Positions 26,861 to 38,760 are shown, numbered from the stretch's first letter. The stretch: DNA of 64,000 nt from Blastococcus mobilis (GCF_900188025.1 NZ_FZNO01000007.1:124001-188000), one strand, 5' to 3'. Made by a program: numbers and translations. Notes: generated by a model from the sequence alone, not told the origin.

Positions 26861-27835
26861 TCAGTCGCCGGCGCCGGCCTTGACCAGCGCGTCGGCCCCG
26901 CCGACGATCTCGCTGATCTCCTGGGTGATCTCGGCCTGACGGGCCTGGTTGGCCTGCCGCGACAGGTTCTTGGCGAGCTCCTCGGCGTTGTCGGAGGCAG
27001 ACTTCATCGCGCGACGGCGCGAGGCCGACTCCGACGCTGCGGCCTCGAGCATCGCCGCGTAGATGCGCGTGGTGACGTACTTCGGCAACAGCGCGTCGAG
27101 CAGCCCCTCGGCCGACGGCTCGAACTCGTAGGACGTCGGGACGCCGGAGTCGTTGCCTCCGGCACCGTGTTCGCGGTCCTCTCGCTCGTAGTCGAACTCC
27201 TCGACCTCCTCGACCTCCAGCGGAGCCATCCGCTTCGCGACCGGGACCTGGGAGAGCAGCGAGCGGAACTCGGTGTAGACGATGTGCAGCTCGTCCACGC
27301 CGAAGATGCCGTCGGCGCCGGCGTCACCGTCCTCGTCGTCCTCACCAGCGGTGAAGGCGGCGATGAGCTCCTGTCCCACTGCCTGGGCGTCGGTGTAGTT
27401 CGGCTGCTCGGAGAACCCGGTGAAGGTGTCGGCCATCTCGCGGTGACGGAAGGAGTAGTAGGTTTCCCCCTTCCGTCCGACGACGTAGAGGACCGGCTCC
27501 TTGCCCTCCTGCCGCAGCAGCGAGAGCAGTTCCTCGGTGCGCCGCAGCACGTTGACGTTGTACGAGCCGGCGAACCCACGGTCGGAGGTGATCACCAGGA
27601 CCGCCGCGCGCTGCGGGTTCTGCCGCTCGGTCAGCAGTGGGTGGTCCAGGGACGCTGATGAGGCCAGCGCGGAGAGCACCCGCGTGATCTCCCGGGCGTA
27701 GGGCTTGGACGCCTCCACCCGGGCCTGGGCGCGCACGATGCGGGCGCCGGCAATCAGCTCCTGGGCCGAGAAGATCTTCTTCGTCGACTGGGTGGAGCGG
27801 ATGCGGCGCCGCAGCGCGCGGAGGGAAGCGGCCAT
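26861..27835 (-). CDS. atpG: F1Fo ATP synthase gamma subunit
   Basis: 324 residues. Central rotor stalk. N-terminal [21 protein letters not shown] and C-terminal [21 protein letters not shown]...[18 protein letters not shown] helices form the coiled coil. An acidic insertion ([13 protein letters not shown]) and a further charged loop ([14 protein letters not shown]) lengthen it over the usual 285-305, as in other actinobacterial gamma subunits. It begins 3 bp after the atpA stop. Confidence 0.97.
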   Translation of the reverse strand: MAASLRALRRRIRSTQSTKKIFSAQELIAGARIVRAQARVEASKPYAREITRVLSALASSASLDHPLLTERQNPQRAAVLVITSDRGFAGSYNVNVLRRTEELLSLLRQEGKEPVLYVVGRKGETYYSFRHREMADTFTGFSEQPNYTDAQAVGQELIAAFTAGEDDEDGDAGADGIFGVDELHIVYTEFRSLLSQVPVAKRMAPLEVEEVEEFDYEREDREHGAGGNDSGVPTSYEFEPSAEGLLDALLPKYVTTRIYAAMLEAAASESASRRRAMKSASDNAEELAKNLSRQANQARQAEITQEISEIVGGADALVKAGAGD

Positions 27836-27838
27836 CGG

Positions 27839-29476
<1,638 letters not shown>

Positions 29477-29531
29477 GGGTCGTCCTCTTCCCTGCGGGTC
29501 GTGTCGGGGGTGGGTCGGTCGATGGGGGCGG

Positions 29532-30404
29532 TCAGCCGGCCAGTCGCCGTTCGGCGGCTTCCAGGCGGTGGGCGATGCTGCCGTCGATGACCTCGTCGCC
29601 CACCTGGACGATCAGGCCGCCGAGCACGCTCGGGTCCACGGTGACCTGCAACCCGATGGTGCGCCCGTAGAGCCGGCTGAGCACATCGGCCAACTGCCGC
29701 TCCTGGTCAGGCGTGAGCGCCACGGCGGTGGTCACGCGGGCCACCGACCGGCCGCGGCGCCGGCTGGCCGCCTCGGAGAGCCGTTCGACCGCGATCTCCG
29801 CGCTGCCGGCGTGCGGACCGGTGAGCACGTTGCGCAGCAGTTGCTCGGTGACCGGACTGACCCGGCCGGAGAGCAGCCGGTCCAGCAACGCGGCCTTTCC
29901 CTCGGCCGGAGCCTTGCGGTCGTTGAGGATGCGGGCCAGCTCGCGGTCTCCGCCCACGATCCGGCCGAACCGGAAGAGCTCGTCCTCCACGCCGTCGAGC
30001 TCGCCGCGCGCGTCCGCAGCGTCCAGCGACGCCTCGGTGGCGAGCTCGGTGAAGGCGTCGACCAGATCGATCGGGCGTGACCAGCGCTGGCGTGCGACGG
30101 TCTCGATCAGATCGAGCGCGACGTCCGACACCTTGGACCCGAAGAGCCGCCGGGCCAGACCGGCCCGTTCCGCCGGCTTGCCGGCCGGGTCGGACAGCGC
30201 CCGGCGCAACGTCAGCTGACCGTTCAGCACCCGCGCGACGGCGAACAGCTCGTCAGCGAGGGCGAGCTGCTCGGGGGCCGAGACGGCACGGGCGTGCCCG
30301 GTCAGCCGGTCCTTGGTCTTCTCGATGACACCCGAGGCAGGCCGAGTGAGCTCGTCGAGGCGCGCGCGCGCCTCGACGAGCGCCGCTCGGCTGGAGGCCT
30401 CCAT
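29532..30404 (-). CDS. atpH: F1Fo ATP synthase delta subunit
   Basis: 290 residues, longer than the 175-180 of E. coli delta because of an N-terminal helical extension (residues 1-100), as in Streptomyces. The delta core includes [27 protein letters not shown]-type and [25 protein letters not shown] blocks (each cited in part). It joins F1 to the b stalk. The ATG at 30404 shares its A with the atpF TGA (TGATG), so I prefer it to TTG 30407. Confidence 0.95.
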   Translation of the reverse strand: MEASSRAALVEARARLDELTRPASGVIEKTKDRLTGHARAVSAPEQLALADELFAVARVLNGQLTLRRALSDPAGKPAERAGLARRLFGSKVSDVALDLIETVARQRWSRPIDLVDAFTELATEASLDAADARGELDGVEDELFRFGRIVGGDRELARILNDRKAPAEGKAALLDRLLSGRVSPVTEQLLRNVLTGPHAGSAEIAVERLSEAASRRRGRSVARVTTAVALTPDQERQLADVLSRLYGRTIGLQVTVDPSVLGGLIVQVGDEVIDGSIAHRLEAAERRLAG

Positions 30405-30967
30405 CAACGGGTGCTCTTCCGTGCGCCGACGGCGCCGTCACCGGCCGCCGCCATGCCGTCGAGCTCGGCGAGGAAGCGGTCGACCGTGCCGCTGCGCCGG
30501 GCGTCGTCGGCGAGCGACTCGCCCACGACCTGGCCGGCGAGCTGGACGGCCAGCGTGCCGATCTGGCCACGCAGCTCGTTGACGACCTGCTGCCGGGCGG
30601 TGGCCAGCTGCTCCTCGCCGCGGGCGACGATGCGCGCCGACTCCTCCTGCGCCTGGGCCCGCAGCTCCTCGAGGATCTGCTGCCCCTCGGCGCGGGCCTG
30701 GTCGCGGATCTGCGCGGCCTCGCTGCGCGCCTCGGCCAGCTGGGCCCGGTACTGCTCCAGCGCGGCCTGCGCCTCGGCCTGCATGGCTTCGGCCCGCTCG
30801 ATGCCGCCTTCGATCGCCTCGCGGCGGGCGCGGAAGACCTGCTCGAAACGCGGCGCGACGAATTTGAACATCACCAGCAGCACGATCGCGAAGGCGATCA
30901 GGCCGATGATGATCTCGCCCACCGGTGGGAGGAGCGGATTGGCGCTCTCCGCAGCGAGAATGCTCAT
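30404..30967 (-). CDS. atpF: F1Fo ATP synthase subunit b
   Basis: 187 residues. One N-terminal membrane helix (IIIGLIAFAIVLLVMFKFVAP) followed by a long charged coiled coil rich in Ala/Glu/Gln/Arg. Forms the peripheral stator with delta. Coupled to atpH by TGATG. No second b-prime gene is present, so b should be a homodimer. Confidence 0.96.
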   Translation of the reverse strand: MSILAAESANPLLPPVGEIIIGLIAFAIVLLVMFKFVAPRFEQVFRARREAIEGGIERAEAMQAEAQAALEQYRAQLAEARSEAAQIRDQARAEGQQILEELRAQAQEESARIVARGEEQLATARQQVVNELRGQIGTLAVQLAGQVVGESLADDARRSGTVDRFLAELDGMAAAGDGAVGARKSTR

Positions 30968-31018
30968 GCTCTCAGTGTCCCTGTCTGGAGTCGGTGATCC
31001 GTATCAGGTGAATACGGA

Positions 31019-31246
31019 TCAGGTGCCGAAGACGAAGGGAACGACGAAGCCGATCAGGGCCAGCGCCTCGGACAGGGCGAAGCCGAGGAAGGCGTAGGTA
31101 CGGGTCAGGCCGGCGGACTCGGGCTGCCGGGCGGTGGCCTGGATGTAGGCCGCCCAGACGATGCCCACACCGATACCAGGGCCGATGGCGGCGAGGCCGT
31201 AGCCGACCGAGCCGATGCTGCCGGTCAGTTCTGCCAGAACGTCCAT
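31019..31246 (-). CDS. atpE: F1Fo ATP synthase subunit c
   Basis: 75 residues. Two-helix hairpin with GYGLAAIGPGIGVGIVW in helix 1, the conserved polar loop ATARQPE, and the ion-binding Glu in GFALSEALALIGFV of helix 2. The helix-1 Gln and Glu-Ser/Thr pattern of Na+-type rings are absent, so proton coupling is expected. Confidence 0.97.
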   Translation of the reverse strand: MDVLAELTGSIGSVGYGLAAIGPGIGVGIVWAAYIQATARQPESAGLTRTYAFLGFALSEALALIGFVVPFVFGT

Positions 31247-31340
31247 TGCGTGGTGTTCCTCCTGTGTCGTCGCCCGGCGGCTGCCGGGCGGCTGGCGGGG
31301 TCGTTCGGGTGGTGCAGGTGGTGCAGTCCGAAGGGTCGGC

Positions 31341-32165
31341 TCAGTGCTCGGCCTCGATCGACCCGTTGAGGTAGGTCCCCATGAGGACCGTGAAGACGTA
31401 GGCCTGCAGGAAGATGACCAGAAGCTCGAAGAAGGTCATCACGATGGCCATCAGCGCTGAGATCGGACCGAAGACGATCGAGAAGTTGTCCCGGCTGAAG
31501 AGGTAGACCGCACCGAGGGAGAAGACCACCAGCAGCATGTGGCCGGCGAACATGTTGGCGAAGAGCCGGACCGCCAGGGTGAACGGGCGGACCACGAAGT
31601 TCTGCAGGATCTCGATCGGCGTCACCAGGATGTACATCAGCTTGGGGACGCCCGGCAGGAACAGGATGTCCTTGAAGTACTTGCCGGCGCCCTGCTCGCG
31701 GATGCCGATCCAGATGTAGAGCACCCAGCAGATGGCCGCGAGCACCAGCGGGAAGGCGAACTTCGACATCGGCGAGATCTGGGCGAACGGGATGATCGCC
31801 ATCAGGTTGTTCGCGAGGATGAAGAAGAAAAGCGCGGCGAGGAAGGGCGCAAACGGCAGACCCTTGGGCCCGACGACGTCACGAGCGATGCCGTCGCGGA
31901 CCAGCGAGTAACCCGACTCCCCGACGAACTGCAGCCTGCCGGGCACGATCTGCGGGTTGCGGACCGCGGCCACGAGGAAGGCGATCATCGCCAGGGTCGC
32001 CACCCAGAGGATGAGCGTGATCCGGGTGATCTCGAAGTCGATGCCGAGCAGCGAGAAACTGGCGATCACCTCGGGATAGAACTCACCGAGGCCAGGGGCC
32101 TGGAAGCCGTCGCCGGATCCTTCGGCGGCGAGCACGCCGCCGAGCGCGGGGGCGCTGGAGGTCAC
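31341..32165 (-). CDS. atpB: F1Fo ATP synthase subunit a
   Basis: 274 residues with five to six membrane helices. The essential stator Arg is in FTLAVRLFANMFAGH; PFLAALFFFILANNLMAIIPF and FELLVIFLQAYVFTVLMGTY are family blocks. Forms the proton half-channels. GTG 32165 overlaps the atpZ stop in GTGA, indicating coupling. Confidence 0.97.
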   Translation of the reverse strand: MTSSAPALGGVLAAEGSGDGFQAPGLGEFYPEVIASFSLLGIDFEITRITLILWVATLAMIAFLVAAVRNPQIVPGRLQFVGESGYSLVRDGIARDVVGPKGLPFAPFLAALFFFILANNLMAIIPFAQISPMSKFAFPLVLAAICWVLYIWIGIREQGAGKYFKDILFLPGVPKLMYILVTPIEILQNFVVRPFTLAVRLFANMFAGHMLLVVFSLGAVYLFSRDNFSIVFGPISALMAIVMTFFELLVIFLQAYVFTVLMGTYLNGSIEAEH

Positions 32166-32488
32166 CGTTGTCCCTTCTGCGTCCTGGGCCGGCTCCGTCG
32201 TCCGCCCGGGGTCCTACCGTTGCGCTGTGGCCCTGATGGCGGGGCGACGGCGCCGTACCGGGCGACCACCAGATAGATGGCCACCGCCATGCCGAGGATG
32301 ACGCCGACCGGGAAGAACACTCGCGTGTCCCACCACTGGTCGAGCAGCCACCCGACCCCGCCCCACACGGCCATCCCGGAGATCATCGTGCCGATGACCG
32401 CATAGCCGGTCTCGGCACCACTGCCCTGCCCGGGCGGACGTGCAGGTCGAGGTCGAGAGTCCCCGCGAGCAGGGCTGTCCTCGGCCAT
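32162..32488 (-). CDS. AtpZ/AtpI-family small membrane protein
   Basis: 108 residues with two membrane helices (GYAVIGTMISGMAVWGGVGWLL and FFPVGVILGMAVAIYLVVARY) and a basic C-terminus. AtpZ-type proteins assist c-ring assembly or cation movement linked to the ATP synthase. ATG 32488 gives MAEDSPARG; GTG 32512 would overlap the upstream gene by 8 bp and is the alternative. It is coupled to atpB. Confidence 0.82.
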   Translation of the reverse strand: MAEDSPARGDSRPRPARPPGQGSGAETGYAVIGTMISGMAVWGGVGWLLDQWWDTRVFFPVGVILGMAVAIYLVVARYGAVAPPSGPQRNGRTPGGRRSRPRTQKGQR

Positions 32489-32504
32489 CGCTCGGGACAC
32501 TATC

Positions 32505-32987
32505 TCAGCCACCGGGCGCGGGTCTTTCCGGGTCCGCGCTGGACGCGGACGCGGGCGGCGCCGGAGGCGGCACGTAGTACAGCTGACGGGTCCAGACCCA
32601 GCGCAGTTGCACCCCGCTCCAGAGCAAGGCGCCCACCACGACGGTCAACGCGAAGGTCCGCCGGTCCAGCCACCCGTCCTCGGGCAGTGCGTTGAGCAGC
32701 GGGAAGAGGATCACCGCCTTGACGAAGAACATGCCGAGAGCGGCCGGCAGGGTGAACGTGTCGTCGATCCGCCCGGCCCAGGCGATGACCAGGCCGGAAA
32801 CGGTGAAGAACGCCGTGACGACGGCTGCGCCGGCGAGCACCCCCACGGCGTCGCCCCATCCGGCCAGGAGGCCGGTGACAAGAGCCGCGACCGCCGCCGT
32901 CGCGGCAGTAGCCACGATTCCGATGCGCAGGAAGGAGAGGTCCCAGGGCGCGTCGCTGCGCGGGGGCCGCTTTCCCGAGGTCGTCAT
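32505..32987 (-). CDS. AtpI-like hypothetical membrane protein (Rv1303 position)
   Basis: 160 residues with four predicted membrane helices (around 20-45, 48-70, 80-105 and 110-130) and a Pro/Ala/Ser cytoplasmic tail. It lies between wecA and atpZ, the place of the ATP synthase I protein Rv1303 in M. tuberculosis. Its ATG overlaps the wecA stop (ATGA). Function is inferred from position only. Confidence 0.8.
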   Translation of the reverse strand: MTTSGKRPPRSDAPWDLSFLRIGIVATAATAAVAALVTGLLAGWGDAVGVLAGAAVVTAFFTVSGLVIAWAGRIDDTFTLPAALGMFFVKAVILFPLLNALPEDGWLDRRTFALTVVVGALLWSGVQLRWVWTRQLYYVPPPAPPASASSADPERPAPGG

Positions 32988-34237
32988 CGCAGCACCTGCT
33001 CCGCACCTGCGGGCCGCTGGTCGGGACCGCGACGGGGTGCCTGTACCGCCGCCCGCGCCCGCACCGCACGGGCGGTGGGGTGCTCGGCCCGGCTCCGCTC
33101 GCGCTGAGCGGCGAGCTCGGCTGCCCGCGCCTCTCGCGCCGCCCGCCGGGCCCGGGGGCTGAGGACGACCACGACGCCCACCACGAGCAGGACGGCGATG
33201 GCGACGAGCAGCTCCACCCGACCACCGGTGATGGAGAGCGCGACGGCGCCGAAGGACAGCAACGCCGCCCAGAAGTACATGACCAGGACCGCGCGCCGGT
33301 GCGAGTGGCCGATGGAGAGCAACCGGTGGTGCAGGTGCATCTTGTCCGGCGAGAACGGGGACTGGCCCTTGCGCGTGCGCCGCACGACCGCCATCAGCAG
33401 GTCGACGAACGGGATGAAGAGGATGGCGATCGGCACCAGCAGGGGCAGGGCGAGCGGGAGCAGGGTCGCCGCGGAGTCGAAGGACTGCGGGTCCACTCCC
33501 CCGGTCGCGGTCACCGCCGCGGCGGACAGCATGAGCCCGACCAGCATCGAGCCGGAGTCCCCCATGAAGATCCGGGCGGGGCTGAAGTTGTGCGGCAGGA
33601 ACCCGAGGCAGGCGCCCGCCAGCACGGCGGTGATCAGCGCGGGGGCGCTGGCCACGTCGTCGTAGCCGACGACGCCCAGGTGGTAGCTGTAGGCGAAGAA
33701 CGCCAGCGCCGCGATCGCCGAGACACCCGCAGCCAGCCCGTCGAGCCCGTCGATGAAGTTGAGCGCGTTGACGGTGGCGACGGTGAGCACGATGGTGAGC
33801 GGCACGCCGACGTCGGGGCCGAGGGAGATCGTGCCGATGTCGGCGAACGGCAGGAACAGGAACGCCAGCTGGACGCCGAGCAGCACCATCACCCCGGCGG
33901 CGGCGATCTGACCGGTGAGTTTCGTCAGGGCATCGAGGCCCCACCGGTCGTCCAGGACACCGAGCAGGCAGATCAGCCCCCCGGCGACGAGCACCGCGAT
34001 GGTCTGGGAGTCGTCGAACGTCCGCTGCAGGGCAGGCAGCCGCGTGGCCACCAGGATGGACGCCGCCACGCCGAGGTACATCGCGACGCCACCGCCCCGG
34101 GGGGTCGGGATGACGTGCACGTCCCGCTCCCGTGGGGCGGCCATCATCCGCGCGCGGACGGCGATCATCCGCACCACCGGGGTGGTCAGGAAGGTGACCA
34201 GCGCGGCGGTGAGGAGGACGACGACGTACTCGCGCAC
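32984..34237 (-). CDS. wecA: Polyprenyl-phosphate GlcNAc-1-phosphate transferase (MraY/WecA family)
   Basis: 417 residues, about eleven membrane helices. Catalytic blocks: LLGVLDDRWGLDALTK (Mg2+ Asp pair), VNALNFIDGLDGLAAG, FMGDSGSMLVG and HLHHRLL. Transfers GlcNAc-1-P to decaprenyl phosphate, starting the arabinogalactan linker or other cell-wall polymers (Rv1302/Rfe type). The C-terminus has a long basic cytoplasmic tail. GTG 34237 starts 4 bp after the glyA stop. Confidence 0.93.
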   Translation of the reverse strand: MREYVVVLLTAALVTFLTTPVVRMIAVRARMMAAPRERDVHVIPTPRGGGVAMYLGVAASILVATRLPALQRTFDDSQTIAVLVAGGLICLLGVLDDRWGLDALTKLTGQIAAAGVMVLLGVQLAFLFLPFADIGTISLGPDVGVPLTIVLTVATVNALNFIDGLDGLAAGVSAIAALAFFAYSYHLGVVGYDDVASAPALITAVLAGACLGFLPHNFSPARIFMGDSGSMLVGLMLSAAAVTATGGVDPQSFDSAATLLPLALPLLVPIAILFIPFVDLLMAVVRRTRKGQSPFSPDKMHLHHRLLSIGHSHRRAVLVMYFWAALLSFGAVALSITGGRVELLVAIAVLLVVGVVVVLSPRARRAAREARAAELAAQRERSRAEHPTARAVRARAAVQAPRRGPDQRPAGAEQVLR

Positions 34238-34241
34238 GGGA

Positions 34242-35537
34242 TCAGTCGGCGGACTGGGGCGGGGAGGACGAACGCGGAGCCGGGTACGCCGGATGTGCCC
34301 CGACGAGCTCCCGCACGCCGGCGGCCACCTCGGCGGTACGGCTGCCGTCGGCGTCACGGAGGGCGGTCCCGATGAGGGAGGCGATCGCCTTCATGTCGTC
34401 CTCGGCCATGCCCTGGGTGGTGACCGCCGGGCTGCCGACCCGGATGCCCGAGGCGATCGAGGCCGGCTGCGGGTCGAACGGGATGGCGTTCTTGTTCAGC
34501 ACGATGCCGGCGGCGTCGCAGCGCTGCTCCGCGTCTGCACCGGTCACGCCGGTCGCCTGCAGGTCGAGGAGAGCCAGGTGGGTGTCGGTCCCACCGGCGA
34601 CGGGCCGCAGCCCCTCCGCCGCCAGGCCGTCGCTGAGCGCCTGCGCGTTCGCGATCACCTGGCGGGCGTAGGTCCGGTACTCGGGCTGCAGGCACTCCTT
34701 GAGGTTCACCGCCTTGGCCGCGACCGCGTGCATCAGCGGGCCGCCCTGCATCATCGGGAACGCGGCCTTGTCGATGGCCTTGGCGTGCTCCGCCTTGCAG
34801 ACGATCGCGCCGCCGCGCGGGCCGCGGAGCACCTTGTGCGTGGTGAAGGTGACGACGTCGGCGTAGGGCACCGGGCTCGGGATGGCCTTGCCGGCGACCA
34901 GGCCGATGAAGTGGGCCGCGTCGACCATGAGGATCGCGCCGACCTCGTCGGCGATCTCCCGGAAGGCGGCGAAGTCGATCAGCCGCGGGATCGCCGAGCC
35001 GCCGCAGACGATCAGCTTCGGCCGGTGCTCGCGGGCGAGGTCCCGGACCTGGTCGTAGTCGATGTGCTCGGTGTCCGGCCGGACTCCGTACTGCACCGCG
35101 TCGAACCACTTGCCGGAGAAGGACACCTTGGTGCCGTGGGTCAGGTGACCGCCGTGCGGGAGCGCCATCCCCAGCAGGGTGTCGCCGGGCTTCAGGAACG
35201 CGCCGTAGGCCGCCAGGTTCGCGCTGGCGCCGGAGTGCGGCTGCAGGTTCACGTGCTCGGCGCCGAAGAGCTCCTTGCCCCGGGCGATGCCGATCTCCTC
35301 GGCCCGGTCCACGACCTCGCACCCGCCGTAGTAGCGGCGTCCCGGATAGCCCTCGGCGTACTTGTTCGACAGGGTGCTGCCCAGCGCCGCGAGCACCGCA
35401 GGGCTGGTGAAGTTCTCGCTCGCGATCAGCTGCAGGCCCCCGCGGAGGCGATCCAGCTCGTCGACGACGACTCCGGCGATGTCCGGGTCGAAGGCGGCCA
35501 GGGCGTCGAAGTCCGGGCCCCAGTAGGGGGTGCTCAT
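34242..35537 (-). CDS. glyA: Serine hydroxymethyltransferase
   Basis: 431 residues. PLP fold-type I enzyme making glycine and 5,10-methylene-THF from serine. The PLP Lys is K235 in [40 protein letters not shown] and the cofactor Asp in [10 protein letters not shown] are present. In M. tuberculosis the corresponding space has no glyA, so its presence here is a lineage-specific insertion into the conserved block. The leader of 168 bp holds a perfect 7-bp hairpin. Confidence 0.96.
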   Translation of the reverse strand: MSTPYWGPDFDALAAFDPDIAGVVVDELDRLRGGLQLIASENFTSPAVLAALGSTLSNKYAEGYPGRRYYGGCEVVDRAEEIGIARGKELFGAEHVNLQPHSGASANLAAYGAFLKPGDTLLGMALPHGGHLTHGTKVSFSGKWFDAVQYGVRPDTEHIDYDQVRDLAREHRPKLIVCGGSAIPRLIDFAAFREIADEVGAILMVDAAHFIGLVAGKAIPSPVPYADVVTFTTHKVLRGPRGGAIVCKAEHAKAIDKAAFPMMQGGPLMHAVAAKAVNLKECLQPEYRTYARQVIANAQALSDGLAAEGLRPVAGGTDTHLALLDLQATGVTGADAEQRCDAAGIVLNKNAIPFDPQPASIASGIRVGSPAVTTQGMAEDDMKAIASLIGTALRDADGSRTAEVAAGVRELVGAHPAYPAPRSSSPPQSAD

Positions 35538-35588
35538 CTCGGGGGCGCTCCAGATGGCTCGGGGCGGCGGTCGCCCCACTATGACACT

Positions 35589-35606
35589 GCAGCCCTTCCG
35601 GGCTGC
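35589..35606. terminator. Short perfect hairpin between tsaC and glyA
   Basis: GCAGCCC TTCC GGGCTGC. It may end the tsaC message or act in the glyA leader. No T tract follows. Confidence 0.4.
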
Positions 35607-35705
35607 ACCGCGACCACGTGCCGCGTCCGTTGCGCTGAGCCGCTGCGTCGCGCCTGTGCGGAGCTCTCCGGGCCCCACTCGGCGCGACCCTCCGTGGCCG
35701 GTCTG

Positions 35706-36380
35706 TCAATCGGTCAGGTCGGGAGCGATCTCGCGCAGGCGGTCGACGGGGATCGCGCCCACTCGCAGGACCCGCGGAACCGGCCCGGTGCAGTCGACGA
35801 TGGTGCTCGCCGCCGAAGCGTCGCGCGATCCGCCGTCGAGGACGACGGCGGCGTGCGCGCCGAGCTGCTCCTCCGCCTCCTGCGCCGTGGTGGCAGCGGG
35901 CCGGCCGGAGCGGTTGGCGCTGGAGACGGCGAGCGGCCCGGTCCGCCGGAGCAGGTCCCGTGCGACCTCGTCGTCGGGCAGCCGGACGGCCACCGTGCCC
36001 TCGGCGTCGCCGAGGTCCCAGGCCAGGGACGGCGCGTGCTCGAGCACCAGGGTCAGACCGCCGGGCCAGAACGCCTGCGCGAGCTCGTGGGCGACCGGCG
36101 GCAGGTTCACCACCAGCCCCGCCAGGGTGGACGCCTCACCGATCAGCACCGGGACGGGCATGGTGCGGCCGCGGTTCTTGGCGGCCAGCAGCCCGGTGAC
36201 GGCTGCGGGCGTGAAGGCGTCGGCCGCCACGCCGTAGACGGTGTCGGTGGGCAGCAGCACCAGCTCGCCGCGCGCGATGGCAGCGGTCGCGGCGTCGAGG
36301 CCGGCGGCGCGCGCGGCGGGGTCGGAGCAGTCGTAGGTCGTCGGGGTCGATGGTGTCGCCACGGACGGCGAGTCTGTCAC
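35706..36380 (-). CDS. tsaC: L-threonylcarbamoyladenylate synthase (Sua5/YrdC family)
   Basis: 224 residues from GTG 36380. Makes threonylcarbamoyl-AMP for the t6A37 modification of ANN-decoding tRNAs. YrdC motifs: GELVLLPTDTVYGVAADA, KNRGRTMPVPVLI, the basic pocket TVAVRLPDD and VSSANRSGRPA. Single-domain, without the extra Sua5 C-terminal domain. Sits between prmC and glyA, as Rv1301 does next to hemK. Confidence 0.93.
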   Translation of the reverse strand: MTDSPSVATPSTPTTYDCSDPAARAAGLDAATAAIARGELVLLPTDTVYGVAADAFTPAAVTGLLAAKNRGRTMPVPVLIGEASTLAGLVVNLPPVAHELAQAFWPGGLTLVLEHAPSLAWDLGDAEGTVAVRLPDDEVARDLLRRTGPLAVSSANRSGRPAATTAQEAEEQLGAHAAVVLDGGSRDASAASTIVDCTGPVPRVLRVGAIPVDRLREIAPDLTD

Positions 36381-36510
36381 CCGGACGCCGGCGCGCCCCG
36401 AGGCACCTACGCCGAGCGGTGCCCGGGCGCACTCGTCGGTCAGGTCCGCGCGCCCCGCCGATCGCTGCCGGTCAGGCGCCGGGCCAGCAGCGCCGGCCGA
36501 TCGGCGCACG

Positions 36511-37377
36511 CTATCCCGTCGCCGGGCGTCGGCGGGCGGTCGTGAAACGCGGCCGGCCGGCGAGGTCGGGATGGTCCTCGACATCCGCGAATGCGCCGTG
36601 CGCGCGGACGAGCGCCGGGAGGGAGCCGCCCTGCTGGTCGGCGTGCTCGATGCCGAGCCACCCGCCGGGATGCAGCAGCCGCGCGGCGACGGTCAGCATC
36701 CCGCGGACGACGTCGAGCCCGTCCGGTCCGCCCCAGAGTGCGAGCGGCGGGTCGTGGTCGGCCACCTCGCGCGGCAGCACGGCGTCGTCCGGTACGTAGG
36801 GCGGATTGGACACGACGACCGTGACCCGGCCGTCGAGCTCCGAGAGCAGCGCCGGGTCGGTCATGTCGCCCTCCACGACCCCGACGGGCGTGTCACCCGC
36901 GGCCACCCGGGACAGCGCGTTGTGCCGGGTCCACTCGATCGCGCCGCGATCGCGCTCGACGGCCGTGACCCGCGCGCCCGGGTGCTCGTGCGCGATCGAC
37001 AGCGCGATGGCGCCCGAACCACTGCCCAGGTCGACGACGATCGGCCCGTCCAGACCGGCCAGCCGCTCGAGCGCCCAGCCGGTCAGCTGCTCGGTCTCCG
37101 GGCGGGGCACGAAGACCCCGGGCCCGACGGCGAGCTCCAGGAAACGGAAGGGGGCGCGCCCGGTGAGGTGCTGCAGGGGTACCCGGTCGGCGCGCTGATC
37201 CAGCAGGGTGGCGAACCGGACGGAGACGTCGTCCGGCACGTCGATCAGCGTCAGCAGGCGACCGCGGGACACCCCGAGGACCGTCGCCAGCAGCAGCTCG
37301 GCGTCCACCCGGGGTGACTCGACCCCGGCGTCCGCGAGTCGATTCGCGGCGTCGGTGAGCAGGGACCGGACGTTCAG
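36511..37377 (-). CDS. prmC: Release factor glutamine N5-methyltransferase
   Basis: Methylates the GGQ Gln of RF1/RF2. The SAM motif is [15 protein letters not shown] and the active-site motif VVSNPPYVP. The conserved N-terminal helical domain ([20 protein letters not shown]) is encoded upstream of the first ATG/GTG-type start (GTG 37308), and the only initiation-like codon there is CTG 37377, which overlaps the prfA stop as CTGA. I therefore extend the gene to 37377 (288 residues, the normal family length), accepting a rare CTG start. GTG 37308 would give 265 residues and lose that domain. Confidence 0.9.
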   Translation of the reverse strand: MNVRSLLTDAANRLADAGVESPRVDAELLLATVLGVSRGRLLTLIDVPDDVSVRFATLLDQRADRVPLQHLTGRAPFRFLELAVGPGVFVPRPETEQLTGWALERLAGLDGPIVVDLGSGSGAIALSIAHEHPGARVTAVERDRGAIEWTRHNALSRVAAGDTPVGVVEGDMTDPALLSELDGRVTVVVSNPPYVPDDAVLPREVADHDPPLALWGGPDGLDVVRGMLTVAARLLHPGGWLGIEHADQQGGSLPALVRAHGAFADVEDHPDLAGRPRFTTARRRPATG

Positions 37378-38438
37378 GAGCCGGCCGCCAGCAGCTCGGC
37401 GGTGTGCGCCGCGGTGAGCGCGTCGATGACCGCGTCGAGATCGCCGTCGATCACCTGGTCCAGGTTGTGCGCCTTGTAGCCGACCCGGTGGTCGGCGATG
37501 CGGTTCTCGGGGAAGTTGTACGTCCGCACCCGCTCGCTGCGGTCCATCGTCCGCACCTGGCTGCGCCGCTGGTCACTCGCCGCGGCAGCAGCCTCCTCCC
37601 GGGCGGCGGCCAGCAGCCGGGAACGCAGCACCCGCAGCGCCGACTCCCGGTTCTGCAGCTGGCTCTTCTCGTTCTGCGAGCTGACCACGATCCCGCTGGG
37701 CAGGTGGGTGATGCGGACCGCGGAGTCGGTCGTGTTGACGCTCTGCCCGCCGGGCCCGGAGGAGCGGAAGACGTCGATGCGCAGGTCGTTCGGGTCGACG
37801 GTGACGTCGACCTCCTCGGCCTCCGGCAGCACGAGCACGCCCGCCGCGGACGTGTGGATGCGGCCCTGGCTCTCGGTGACCGGGACGCGCTGCACGCGGT
37901 GCACCCCGCCCTCGAACTTCAGCCGCGCCCAGATCCCCTCGTCCGTCCGCGACTTGATCGCGACGGCGACGTCCTTGTACCCCCCGAGCTCGGCGTCCAC
38001 GGCGTCGAGGATCTCGGTGGACCAGCCGCGGCGCTCGGCGTAGCGCAGATACATCCGCAGCAGGTCGCCGGCGAACAGGGCCGACTCCGCGCCGCCCTCC
38101 CCCGCCTTGATCTCGAGGATGACGTCCTTGTCGTCGTCGGGATCCTTGGGCAGCAGCTGCTCCTGCAGCCGGCCGGTCAGCTCCTCGATCTGCGACTCCA
38201 GAGCCGTGGCCTCGGCGGCGAAGGAGGCGTCCTCGCCGGCCAGCTCCCGCGCCGTGCCCAGGTCGCCACGGGCCTCGTCGAGCGCCCGGGCGGTCTCGAC
38301 GAGCGGTGCCAGCTGGGCGTAGCGGCGGCTCAGCCGACGGGCGCGCGACTGGTCGGCGTGCACCGCGGGGTCGGCGAGCTCCCGCTCCAGGGAGGCGTGC
38401 TCGTCGAGCAGGACGGACAACCGGTCGGGCGAGCTCAC
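37374..38438 (-). CDS. prfA: Peptide chain release factor 1
   Basis: 354 residues. Decodes UAA/UAG; the decoding tripeptide is PVT in [12 protein letters not shown], the peptidyl-hydrolase motif GGQ is in [19 protein letters not shown] 38438 was chosen because GGAG of GAGAGGAG precedes it at a sensible distance and the protein begins [13 protein letters not shown] like the family. ATG 38468 lies at the edge of the rpmE-prfA hairpin and is less likely. Confidence 0.96.
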   Translation of the reverse strand: MSSPDRLSVLLDEHASLERELADPAVHADQSRARRLSRRYAQLAPLVETARALDEARGDLGTARELAGEDASFAAEATALESQIEELTGRLQEQLLPKDPDDDKDVILEIKAGEGGAESALFAGDLLRMYLRYAERRGWSTEILDAVDAELGGYKDVAVAIKSRTDEGIWARLKFEGGVHRVQRVPVTESQGRIHTSAAGVLVLPEAEEVDVTVDPNDLRIDVFRSSGPGGQSVNTTDSAVRITHLPSGIVVSSQNEKSQLQNRESALRVLRSRLLAAAREEAAAAASDQRRSQVRTMDRSERVRTYNFPENRIADHRVGYKAHNLDQVIDGDLDAVIDALTAAHTAELLAAGS

Positions 38439-38470
38439 CGGAGGACTCCTCTCTCGGGACGCGGACATGA

Positions 38471-38517
38471 CGACGGCGCCCGCCCCACCCCCGGAGGGGC
38501 GGGCGCGGGCGCCGTCG
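38471..38517. terminator. Hairpin between rpmE and prfA
   Basis: CGACGGCGCCCGCCCC pairs with the GGGGCGGGCG...GCGCCGTCG arm, with a short bulge. Long GC stem just after the rpmE stop. May attenuate rho-rpmE read-through into prfA. Confidence 0.6.
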
Positions 38518-38523
38518 GAGGAG

Positions 38524-38760
38524 CTACTTGCCGGCGGTCTCGGAACCGGCGGCGGCGCGCTTGCCGAACCGCTTCTCGAAGCGGGCGACGCGGCCACCGG
38601 TGTCCAGGATCTTCTGCTTGCCGGTGTAGAAGGGGTGGCACGCCGAGCAGACCTCGACCGTCAGCTGACCGGTCGGCGACGTGCTGCGGGTCTGGAACGT
38701 GTTGCCGCAGCCGCAGGTCACGGTGGTGACGTTGTAGGCCGGGTGGATGTCGGGCTTCAT
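38524..38760 (-). CDS. rpmE: 50S ribosomal protein L31, zinc-binding form
   Basis: 78 residues. Retains the four-Cys-type zinc site pattern: CGCGNTF near residues 16-18 and [14 protein letters not shown] at 36-39, so this is the C+ form used when zinc is plentiful. The position between rho and prfA is conserved in actinobacteria. C-terminal extension [12 protein letters not shown]. Confidence 0.96.
   Translation of the reverse strand: MKPDIHPAYNVTTVTCGCGNTFQTRSTSPTGQLTVEVCSACHPFYTGKQKILDTGGRVARFEKRFGKRAAAGSETAGK

Noticed and set aside
27501-27701. Small plus-strand ORFs within the atp operon
   Set aside because: Antisense shadows with no start signal or recognisable product.
31019-31246. 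Sodium-type ATP synthase c-ring
   Set aside because: Helix 1 lacks the Gln ligand and helix 2 lacks the Glu-Ser/Thr pair of Na+-binding rings.
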